This document shows positions 41,818 through 49,390 of a stretch of 64,000 nt of DNA, in pieces. The notes below the pieces were generated by a model. The model saw only the letters and a program-made list of their open reading frames with translations, ran no database searches and was not told where the DNA came from. The first letter of the stretch is position 1, and every line of letters starts with the position of its first letter. Made by a program: the position numbers and the translations under genes. Origin of the DNA: ELB16-189 sp018266435 (GTDB taxonomy: Bacteria > Bacteroidota > Bacteroidia > Cytophagales > Cyclobacteriaceae); contig CP126125.1 in the NCBI GenBank assembly GCA_030123525.1, forward strand, positions 2,976,001-3,040,000, written 5' to 3'.

Positions 41818-42633
41818 TCAATTATTAAACGCTCCATCGTTTACCCAGCAACCAATTAATGCAATTTGTTCCGTTGTCAATGAGCCATTCACTGGCATGG
41901 TTCCATTAGCCGTATAAGTTTTAATCAAAGCAGAATGTGCCTTTACATTGGTATATTTAGTCCAGTCGCCATTTTGACTTCCTGATCCATGACAGCTTAT
42001 GCAACTACTATTGATAATCGGAACTATTTGATTGCTGTAACTTACTCCAGTATTCCCTCGAGCAACTGTTACACCTAATGTTACAGTACAGCCTACACCA
42101 TCTTTAACTACAATAGCGTAGTTTCCATCTTTCAAATTAGTGAATGTGTAAATTGCTCCAAATAAACTGCTGCCCAATTGGTATTGGTAAGGCAGTATCC
42201 CACCAGTGGCATTCACGGTTAGTGAACCGTTAGTCGAAATACAACCTGTATTTGAAGTTGTAATGGCTGTTGCCGTAAGTGAAGATTCTGCTGACGTTAA
42301 CGTAATTTGAACTGTTCTCTCACAATTGTTTGCATCTTTAACTGTTACAATATAGATGCCTGCATTCAGGTTGTTGAACATGAGAGCAGTGCTGTATGCG
42401 CCTGTATTTATTGCGAAGTGATATGGTGATTTTCCTCCGCTTCCCTGAACAACAATCGAACCGTCATTTGAATTGCAGCTTGTTGGATTAGAGTGAGCGG
42501 TAACCACAATTGCCAAATCAGATGTTGAGCAACTTACAGTTGTTGGTATGCTGTTGTATTCACAGCCTGTCATATAAACAAGCATTTTAACCATCATTAA
42601 TTTGCCCATTAAAATTATTCTCCGCCTATTCAT
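41818..42633 (-). CDS. SprB-repeat protein with a C-terminal heme c site
   Basis: 271 residues. The N-terminus is basic and weakly hydrophobic and ends in a possible lipobox (YMTGC), so a lipoprotein is likely; the start could also be an internal Met. Two SprB-type repeats follow (SCNSNDGSIVVQGSGGKSPY, GIYIVTVKDANNC, then GCISTNGSLTVNATGGILPY, GNYAIVVKDGVGC). The last ~75 residues are a cytochrome c-like domain with CxxCH (SSCISCHGSG) and a Met-containing TMPVNGSLT segment that could supply the sixth ligand. The combination suggests a surface or periplasmic electron carrier. Confidence 0.78.
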   Translation of the reverse strand: MNRRRIILMGKLMMVKMLVYMTGCEYNSIPTTVSCSTSDLAIVVTAHSNPTSCNSNDGSIVVQGSGGKSPYHFAINTGAYSTALMFNNLNAGIYIVTVKDANNCERTVQITLTSAESSLTATAITTSNTGCISTNGSLTVNATGGILPYQYQLGSSLFGAIYTFTNLKDGNYAIVVKDGVGCTVTLGVTVARGNTGVSYSNQIVPIINSSCISCHGSGSQNGDWTKYTNVKAHSALIKTYTANGTMPVNGSLTTEQIALIGCWVNDGAFNN

Positions 42634-42636
42634 AAA

Positions 42637-44007
42637 TTATTTGAAAGTATATTTGATATTAAAAAATATTCCACCACTCACAAGGTTCAACTTCGCATGC
42701 CCTACACCCGCAAGAGGAATTTTGGCGAAAGGCTCAGCTTGCAAAGACCAACGATGATTGAGTCTATATTGAAGACCGAATGACATATTAGTCATTTTAA
42801 ACCACTCACTTTCTTTCTGTTTTATTTCTTCTGAATGGTAATATTGGGTTGTACCATAATCATTTTCATAAGTATAATTTTCATTGAACATGAAGTAAGA
42901 TGACAACCCTGCACTTACATATATACCCAATCGATTTGTTGGCGTGAAGTAGTAGTTGACATTAACAGGCCAATCTAACATACGGCAATTACCATTCATG
43001 CGGTCAGCATTTATCATTTTACCTTTATACGGATAAGCTATGTCATTGCCTGAATAAATTTTCTTTGTCCAAATACCGCCACTAGAAACCGACCAATGTG
43101 GTGTGAGCGAATATTCAACAGTCGCTCCTAAATTATAACCGCTTTGATCAGGAGAATAATACCCAATGGATGAATAATCAGGCGATGCATTCAGTTTTAT
43201 ACCAATATGATGAATTTGTTTTTTTTTCTTTTTTTCAAAATTACTCGCAACTTTAGTTGTATCAGAAATAACAACAGAATTGATTACAAATTTCGTCTTA
43301 ACTGAATCTTGTTTTATAATTTCTGAAAGCGACTCTGCAATGACTACATTGGCTAAAAGAGGGTTGGCATTCTTCTCTGACAATAACTGTTTACTATTTC
43401 CATTTACCAATTTTTCATTTTCGTGATTTATACTTACAACCTTAGAGTTTTTATAATTGACCAAATCGGTTTCAATATTAGAAGAGGGTCTTTTAATCTT
43501 GTGATCTTTATTAGGGATAACGTGCAATGGCTTTTCTTCTGAAAAACTAACTGTTTCATTTTTAGCGAGTGATTGCTCCATTTTAATAATTAAATCTTCA
43601 TTTGTTTGTTTTGCACGATCAATGCTGCCTGGTTGTTTTGTATTAGATGTGACAATTTCTTTTTTCCATAATTGTTTTGAAGAACTGGTGTTACTACCAT
43701 CACTATTTTCCGTTGATTGGTTGTTTTCATTTTTAACTCCTTTGTTTGCCATTGACTCTTTTGTCGGCCTGTTTACAAAATCATTTTTTGTAGATAAATC
43801 AGCATTTTTTATTAATATTACTGATGTGACCACACCAGTAAGAACAAGAACCGATAAGCCCAAATAAATTTTCCAATTCCAGAAATTAGGATGGCCCGTT
43901 TCTTTTTCTAAACGTACTGCCAATTTCTCCCAATCATTTGGATCATAAGGTGAATCGTCTTTCTCAGATGCGTTTTTGAACAATTCATCCAATTCCTGAT
44001 CAGACAT
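42637..44007 (-). CDS. Anti-sigma-like N-terminus, single TM and C-terminal beta-barrel in one protein
   Basis: 456 residues. Residues 1-44 are cytoplasmic in character (SDQELDELFKNASEKDDSPY, DPNDWEKLAVRLEKE) and resemble the start of Bacteroidota anti-sigma factors. One TM segment is at about 45-68, then a ~200-residue polar linker rich in Asn, Lys and Ser, and a C-terminal outer-membrane barrel-like domain (about 268-456; IGIKLNASPDYSSIGYYSPD, NLGATVEYSLTPHWSVSSGG, ending GGIFFNIKYTFK). It overlaps the ECF sigma gene by 8 bp. The likely job is to hold the sigma factor and respond to a state of the envelope. Confidence 0.72.
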   Translation of the reverse strand: MSDQELDELFKNASEKDDSPYDPNDWEKLAVRLEKETGHPNFWNWKIYLGLSVLVLTGVVTSVILIKNADLSTKNDFVNRPTKESMANKGVKNENNQSTENSDGSNTSSSKQLWKKEIVTSNTKQPGSIDRAKQTNEDLIIKMEQSLAKNETVSFSEEKPLHVIPNKDHKIKRPSSNIETDLVNYKNSKVVSINHENEKLVNGNSKQLLSEKNANPLLANVVIAESLSEIIKQDSVKTKFVINSVVISDTTKVASNFEKKKKKQIHHIGIKLNASPDYSSIGYYSPDQSGYNLGATVEYSLTPHWSVSSGGIWTKKIYSGNDIAYPYKGKMINADRMNGNCRMLDWPVNVNYYFTPTNRLGIYVSAGLSSYFMFNENYTYENDYGTTQYYHSEEIKQKESEWFKMTNMSFGLQYRLNHRWSLQAEPFAKIPLAGVGHAKLNLVSGGIFFNIKYTFK

Positions 44008-44542
44008 ACTTCACTAATGTTTTGGTATTCATTTTTTCTAAAGCGGTTCTAAGTATTTCTCTCGCTTTTGACAGGTTTGATTTTGATGTTCCTACTGATA
44101 TATGCAATAACACTGCAATCTCTTCATGCTTGTAACCGTCAATCACATACAAATTGAATACAGCACGATAGCCGGGTGTAAGCCCTTGTATGAGGCTAAT
44201 CAACTCTTTGTGCGACATTTCATCTATAATATTGGTCTGTCCATATTCAATAGTTTTTTTATCAGTTGAATAATAATCATAATGTTTTGATTCCTTACGG
44301 TAATGATCAATTGCCGTGTTAACCATTATTTTTCGTAGCCAGCCTTCAAACGAAGTCTCCTGTTTGTATTGCGCAATCTTTTTAAATACTTTCAAAAAAC
44401 CATCATTAATGATTTCCTTTGCCTCCTCCACACTTTTACTGTATCGCACACACACATGCATAGCAAACCGATAGTAGTGCTTATATAGCAACTGCTGACT
44501 GTCACGGTCGTTGCGCAGGCAACCCTGCACTAACAAATGCAT
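44000..44542 (-). CDS. ECF sigma factor
   Basis: 180 residues. Region 2 is LLVQGCLRNDRDSQQLLYKHYYRFAM with YSKSVEEAKEIINDGFLKVF and FEGWLRKIMVNTAIDHYRK; region 4 is LTPGYRAVFNLYVIDGYKHEEIAVLLHISVGTSKSNLSKARE. It should direct RNA polymerase to its own operon and a few envelope genes. It is the first gene of the five-gene minus-strand operon ending at 40342. Confidence 0.92.
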   Translation of the reverse strand: MHLLVQGCLRNDRDSQQLLYKHYYRFAMHVCVRYSKSVEEAKEIINDGFLKVFKKIAQYKQETSFEGWLRKIMVNTAIDHYRKESKHYDYYSTDKKTIEYGQTNIIDEMSHKELISLIQGLTPGYRAVFNLYVIDGYKHEEIAVLLHISVGTSKSNLSKAREILRTALEKMNTKTLVKYV

Positions 44543-44902
44543 AGGCGTAAATGAATTCGATAAATTTTCTGTTTTTATAGACGAAAGGATATAGTGAAAT
44601 GGTTGCTTGCCTTAGGATGTTATTTTGATAAACAATTCTATCAAAAAAATAATTCATAGAGCACCGCAAACGTCATTGCTTGTGTGTTTTCACACAATAG
44701 TGATTCCTATTATATATTTGGTTTACTGCCCAACGGAGAGTTGCATTACAGAAACGCAAAGCTGATTTCATGTTAGAACAGTTTAAAAAAAATAATGTCC
44801 TAAACGATTTGATTTTCAAAAATAATTGCTTGATTCAACACCTATGACACGGTTTGGGAAGTTTTCAGAACTTCAATTCCAGGACAGTTATTGGGTTGAA
44901 AA
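44543..44902. other. Intergenic stretch at the right end of the island
   Basis: 360 bp between the ECF sigma gene and the right copy of the direct repeat. It must hold the promoter of the ECF operon. I see no gene, hairpin or TAnnTTTG element I would defend. Confidence 0.5.
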
Positions 44903-44959
44903 GGAGAAATTAAAGATGTAGGAGACGAGGGTGGTAATTTTGTTTTCATCAGGAAATAG
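44903..44959 (+). pseudogene. 3' tail fragment of the caspase gene
   Basis: 57 bp identical to 28513-28569 (the last codons and TAG stop of the caspase gene), with nothing of that gene upstream. A relic of the repeat duplication. Confidence 0.93.
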
Positions 44960-44984
44960 CTGGATAGGCATCATCGGCTATCTC

Positions 44985-45014
44985 CCGATTGCCTCTTGCA
45001 CAAGAGACAATCGG
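44985..45014. terminator. Terminator hairpin of the 612-residue protein gene
   Basis: Same sequence as 28595-28624; here it lies 38 bp after the stop codon of the minus-strand gene. Confidence 0.75.
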
Positions 45015-45052
45015 TGTTATTTTCCGGTCAACCTATGTTCCAGATGATGTCA

Positions 45053-46891
45053 TTACACACTGACCGGGTGCATGACCTCAACAGACTGAAGGTTTAACAG
45101 TTGAAGCTGGATTTGCACCATGAGTTTGTTTTCAATTTCATCAAGCCCCTCTTGCAGGCGTGTCATCAATTCCCCTTTTTCCATCGTAGAGAGTAAATAC
45201 TTATAATATTGAATGCCTTCGTTGAGGTTGAGCGTAAATTTCTGAATTTGTTTTTGTTTTTTTTCGTCAAATGACTCCATAGCATTATCTATCATCTCTT
45301 TTAAGTAACCGATGTATAGAAAAAATTCTTTTATAAAAATTGCCGGCCTGTTACGGTTCGCAAGAATGTTGAGTTTTCCGTAGATATGATCAATCATTTC
45401 GCGTAAGGAAATTATTTTTGAAAAATAGGCAATGTTAGGACCCGGGCAAATGTTTACGGCTTCCAGTTTTTTTATGGGTTTCAAGTTGTTTTTTTTAATG
45501 GCTGCGTTACTTAAGCCAATGCAAAGACATTCTTTATCCAATACCTCTTGTGTTTGCTTTTGATATTGATATTCCGAAAGGTTTAGGGTTTTAAGCTGTT
45601 CTAATTTTTTTTCCTGATAAACGCGTGATGCTGTACAAATCGGCTCGGTAGTAAATTCGGTGTTGGACACCAGGTACTTTTCAGTACACGGACTGCCCGG
45701 CCGTCCTTTTTTTATACGCTCAAGTTTTTCCTCCTCACCAGTTGTACCTTTTAAATAATGGAAACGTACTCCCAGCGGTGAATTTTTACTTAAGAAGACG
45801 TCCTTCTCAGTAGCCTCACTTAAAAGATTCAGCGTATGGTCATCCACCGTAGTGGCTTCGGGCACCAACAAAAACGGTGTGCCCCAACCGGTACTGTCAA
45901 CCCCATAGTGTTTTCTTAAAAAATGGTCTTCTTCAGCGGTACCAATACCTCCTTGTACAGAAATAGAAAGAGACGGGGCAGTAGTTTGATTTTTTTTCCC
46001 TTTTTCTGAAAGTGCCTGATTATACATTTCAAATAATTCTTTATGTAGTGAGCCTCTTTTATTTTTAAATTCTTCCAGAATAGGGCCAATCAAATATCCA
46101 TCAGTAGCAAAAGCATGGCCGCCACAATTAAGACCCGATTCAATTCTGAATTCACTTACCCACAAACCCTTCTTAGCCAGCATTTTGCCTTGTACATAAG
46201 CCGAGCGAAAATCAGATACTTTAATAATTATTTTTTTGTTGAATGTTCCATCTTCATTACGATCGAATGACGACAGGCCTTCCATGTAATTAAACAAGCG
46301 GGGATTAAGCCCGGCTGACAAAACAACTGAAGAGTTGCTCAGGGTACTTTTAGCGTATCCTCTTAATGCGGCCACGGCATCAGAATTATCCACTATAATA
46401 TTTCCATTTTTATCCAGAGTGTTCCGGTCGAGTTTAGTCATGATGTTAACATCAATTGATCCGGGTTGTAACTGACTACGCAATATTTTTTCAATTTTTT
46501 CTTTTTTTGTTTTTTCTGTACACTGCATCATGGTTTGGAATAAGCGATGCAGCCGGTGATGCATCGGAAGCATTTCAAAATATTTTACAATTTCACTGCC
46601 TTTTGTAAAGGGTTGGTCTTTCAGTTTTTCAAATTGCTCCTTTACCATTTGTTGCACCAGGTTGAGGTAGTCGGTAATTCGTTTAGCCCGATGATCGTCT
46701 TCTTTGCTCGAAATTGACTGATAAAATTCTCCGCGAAGATTGTAATAGTGTTGACGCATTTTCTCGATCAGATTATCTTCGATGATTGAGATAACAGAAG
46801 AAATACCATAACGGGCAACCTTTACGGGAGTGTCAATGGTGTAGGCTAATCCCATCACAGGAATATGAAATGTATGAATTGAAGGTCTCAT
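45053..46891 (-). CDS. Conserved 612-residue protein, possible NPD/nitronate-monooxygenase-like TIM barrel
   Basis: 612 residues, no signal peptide, cytoplasmic. The central part has segments that recall flavin-binding TIM barrels of the nitronate monooxygenase type: ESGLNCGGHAFATDG (compare the family's EAGGH) and SVQGGIGTAEEDHFLRKHYG followed by WGTPFLLVPEATTVDD. Further on, isolated cysteines stand in motifs such as GSPCTEKYL, EPICTASR, KECLCIGLSN and NICPGPN, which could hold a metal or Fe-S cluster. The C-terminal ~100 residues are helical. I cannot name the family with certainty. A -7 element TATCTTTG (46911-46918 on the minus strand) precedes the start. Its last ~99 codons are duplicated at 28663-28959. 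Confidence 0.55.
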   Translation of the reverse strand: MRPSIHTFHIPVMGLAYTIDTPVKVARYGISSVISIIEDNLIEKMRQHYYNLRGEFYQSISSKEDDHRAKRITDYLNLVQQMVKEQFEKLKDQPFTKGSEIVKYFEMLPMHHRLHRLFQTMMQCTEKTKKEKIEKILRSQLQPGSIDVNIMTKLDRNTLDKNGNIIVDNSDAVAALRGYAKSTLSNSSVVLSAGLNPRLFNYMEGLSSFDRNEDGTFNKKIIIKVSDFRSAYVQGKMLAKKGLWVSEFRIESGLNCGGHAFATDGYLIGPILEEFKNKRGSLHKELFEMYNQALSEKGKKNQTTAPSLSISVQGGIGTAEEDHFLRKHYGVDSTGWGTPFLLVPEATTVDDHTLNLLSEATEKDVFLSKNSPLGVRFHYLKGTTGEEEKLERIKKGRPGSPCTEKYLVSNTEFTTEPICTASRVYQEKKLEQLKTLNLSEYQYQKQTQEVLDKECLCIGLSNAAIKKNNLKPIKKLEAVNICPGPNIAYFSKIISLREMIDHIYGKLNILANRNRPAIFIKEFFLYIGYLKEMIDNAMESFDEKKQKQIQKFTLNLNEGIQYYKYLLSTMEKGELMTRLQEGLDEIENKLMVQIQLQLLNLQSVEVMHPVSV

Positions 46892-46910
46892 TTTTGTATT
46901 TGATTATTTG

Positions 46911-46918
46911 CAAAGATA
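46911..46918 (-). promoter_or_regulatory. -7 element TATCTTTG before the 612-residue protein gene
   Basis: The minus strand reads TATCTTTG, a full match to TAnnTTTG, 19 nt before the start codon at 46891. No good -33 box is seen. Nothing else was found in the 386-bp gap to the M1 peptidase gene. Confidence 0.5.
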
Positions 46919-47277
46919 AAGGATAAATATGTCCTTTATTTTAAATCCTGACAAGAATCATATCATTGAAACAGTACTTGCAAGGAAAGCCTCAACTGAA
47001 TGATTAATAAATAACGCTCACCGGCATCAATAACTAAGATAATCCCGGTAAAAAGAGTGTGTATCACTAAATACGCAATCTGGATTGAAGAGATATTTTA
47101 ACCAAAAAACCTTAAGTAGATTGCTAACAAGTGTTGGTGAGAATGAACATTAAGAAAAGTATAGGATACCCCAAATTATGGTAATCATGCCTTCTGCGCC
47201 ATCATTTATAATAGATGTGGCAAAAACGTGTGCACTGTTTAAGTAGAAAAAAAGTGTTATTACCGACTTAGTTTGTG

Positions 47278-49248
47278 TCAGTTATTTTTTTCCTCTTCCG
47301 CTTTCCAGGTGTTGTTTGTGTAGTTCACATCTGGCAGATTTTTATCAGGGTCAATCACAACCGATTTAATTTTTTCGGTTGACTGAAAATGAAATTTCCA
47401 CGTAGAGCCGTGTTGCCATACTTCTACTGGCAAATTTACCCGGTCTGTTTTTCCGGTAACATCGGTTATTTCAATAACTGCGGGCATAGGCAGTTGTTGC
47501 AGGTTACTGATGGTAATGGTCGCACCGTTGGCCGGATCATTTTTTATATAAGTTACATTGTTAACAGCCTGATCTATTTTCCATTGGTTCATAAACCAGC
47601 CTCGCCAAAACCAATCTAATGTTTCGCCTGTATAGTTTTCTATACAGTGGAAAAAATCCCACGGTGTGGGGTGTTTAAACGCCCACTTATGAACGTAGTA
47701 ACTGAATGCGCTATCGAAACGTTGAGCACCAATCACCTGCTCGCGTAACAACTGCAATCCAAGCCCTGGCTTCATGTAAGCAACTATGCCCAGGTTTCGT
47801 CCTTTTACTACGTCAGGGATATTGAAAATACTTTCTGCGCTATCGCTGAAAAGAAAGCGTGCGAAAACATTTATCGGGAACCTGCGCTTGGAGTGGTATT
47901 CACCATTATTAAAACTTTTATCGGCAAGCCCATTGATAAACGTGTTAAACCCTTCATCCATCCATGGGTATTTCCGCTCGTTAGAACCAACAATCATTGG
48001 AAACCAGGTGTGGCCAAATTCATGTGAAGTCACGCCCCACAGTCCACCTTTCTTCGCTTTAGCCGAACAAAACACAATACCGGGGTATTCCATACCACCA
48101 ACTATGCCTGCCACATTTGTAGCTTGTGGGTATGGAAATGGATAAAGATATTTTGAATAAAATTCGATTGCACCTTTAGTGTATTCAGTGGAGCGAGCCC
48201 ATGCTGAATCTTGGGCATGCTCAACCGGGTAAACGGACATGGCCATAGAATTTTTACCATTGGGGAGATTGATTTTTGCAGCATCCCAAACAAATGCTGT
48301 AGAAGAGGCCCATGCTACATCGCGTGTATTGTTGCACTTGAACCGCCAGGTCAATCTCTTGGTGGTAGTCGGGCGGGAGTCAGGGCTGGTAACTTCTGCT
48401 ATTGAACGGAGCACTATTGTTTTATCGCTGGTCTTGGCCTGATTCCATCTTTTAAATTGCTCAGCAGTCAGTACTTGTTGGGGGTTTTGCAATTCGCCTG
48501 AGCCTACCACAATGTGACTGGATGGGGCATCGATGCTATAAGTGATGTCTCCATACTCCAGGTAAAACTCCCCCTGTCCCAAATAGGGTAATGTATTCCA
48601 CCCTTGCACATTATCATACACACACATTCTGGGGTACCACTGTGCAATTTCATAAATCCACCCGTTGTGGGTGTTCAGCCTACCCATGCGGTCTGTGCCA
48701 TACTCGGGAATGTCAAACTCAAATCCGATTTTAAACTGAATAACTCCACCTTGTGCTTTAAGCGGAGAGGGTAGTATAATCTGCATGCGCGTATCACTTA
48801 CTTCGTGACGGGCATTCGATTCTTTTCCACCCTGAATAACCTTCACATCTTTTAGAGAATACCCACCATTAAAGTCATTTCGATTGGCCCATCTACCTCC
48901 AGATATGGCCGTGGCAGCAACAGCTCTTGATTTAAGGTTATAAATATTTTGGTCAAGTTGCAGCCACACAAAAGAAAGAGCCTGGGGACTGTTGTTAGTA
49001 TAGGTAATAAGCACATTGCCCGACACGTGATGGCGGTTATCATCGAGTGAAGCTTCAATTTTGTAATCGGCTTTGTTTTGCCAATACTTCGGGCCTGGGG
49101 TGCCATCAGCCGCACGGATTTCATCTCCATACGAAGGATAAAATACCGGAGCAAAGGCCTCGTGCTGATTGTAATTGGAATTTTGCCCAATTAATACGAG
49201 GGGTAGTAAAATTAATGAACTAAAAAATACACTCTTGAACTTATTCAT
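47278..49248 (-). CDS. M1-family metallopeptidase, secreted
   Basis: 656 residues with signal peptide (MNKFKSVFFSSLILLPLVLIGQ). N-terminal beta-rich domain of M1 enzymes, then the gluzincin site HEFGH at about residue 405 (GVTSHEFGHTWFPM) with the third zinc ligand Glu in WMDEGFNTFINGLAD, 18-19 residues on. The exopeptidase motif appears as GIVGGMEYPGIVF (GxMEN-like with Tyr for Asn), so true aminopeptidase activity is uncertain. It probably digests peptides in the periplasm. It follows the 612-residue gene at a distance and is not obviously in an operon. Confidence 0.9.
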   Translation of the reverse strand: MNKFKSVFFSSLILLPLVLIGQNSNYNQHEAFAPVFYPSYGDEIRAADGTPGPKYWQNKADYKIEASLDDNRHHVSGNVLITYTNNSPQALSFVWLQLDQNIYNLKSRAVAATAISGGRWANRNDFNGGYSLKDVKVIQGGKESNARHEVSDTRMQIILPSPLKAQGGVIQFKIGFEFDIPEYGTDRMGRLNTHNGWIYEIAQWYPRMCVYDNVQGWNTLPYLGQGEFYLEYGDITYSIDAPSSHIVVGSGELQNPQQVLTAEQFKRWNQAKTSDKTIVLRSIAEVTSPDSRPTTTKRLTWRFKCNNTRDVAWASSTAFVWDAAKINLPNGKNSMAMSVYPVEHAQDSAWARSTEYTKGAIEFYSKYLYPFPYPQATNVAGIVGGMEYPGIVFCSAKAKKGGLWGVTSHEFGHTWFPMIVGSNERKYPWMDEGFNTFINGLADKSFNNGEYHSKRRFPINVFARFLFSDSAESIFNIPDVVKGRNLGIVAYMKPGLGLQLLREQVIGAQRFDSAFSYYVHKWAFKHPTPWDFFHCIENYTGETLDWFWRGWFMNQWKIDQAVNNVTYIKNDPANGATITISNLQQLPMPAVIEITDVTGKTDRVNLPVEVWQHGSTWKFHFQSTEKIKSVVIDPDKNLPDVNYTNNTWKAEEEKNN

Positions 49249-49390
49249 GTAGCTATAATTATGTTAGTTGCAAATAATGGCAATATAGTTATAGATCTAA
49301 TAAAAAATTATTCTTACGGTTATATCCATTGATGCCTGTACGGCTACCTATTAAATAAAACCTGAAAATGCACGTATGCGGTCTTTCATT

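Larger units (their letters stand above)
44903..45349. repeat. 447-bp direct repeat, right copy, flanking the glycan/ECF island
   Basis: Partner of 28513-28959. Here the repeat runs into the intact gene for the 612-residue protein, while the left copy runs out of the intact caspase gene. Excising 28960-45349 would restore a convergent caspase / 612-residue gene pair without loss of coding sequence. Confidence 0.97.
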
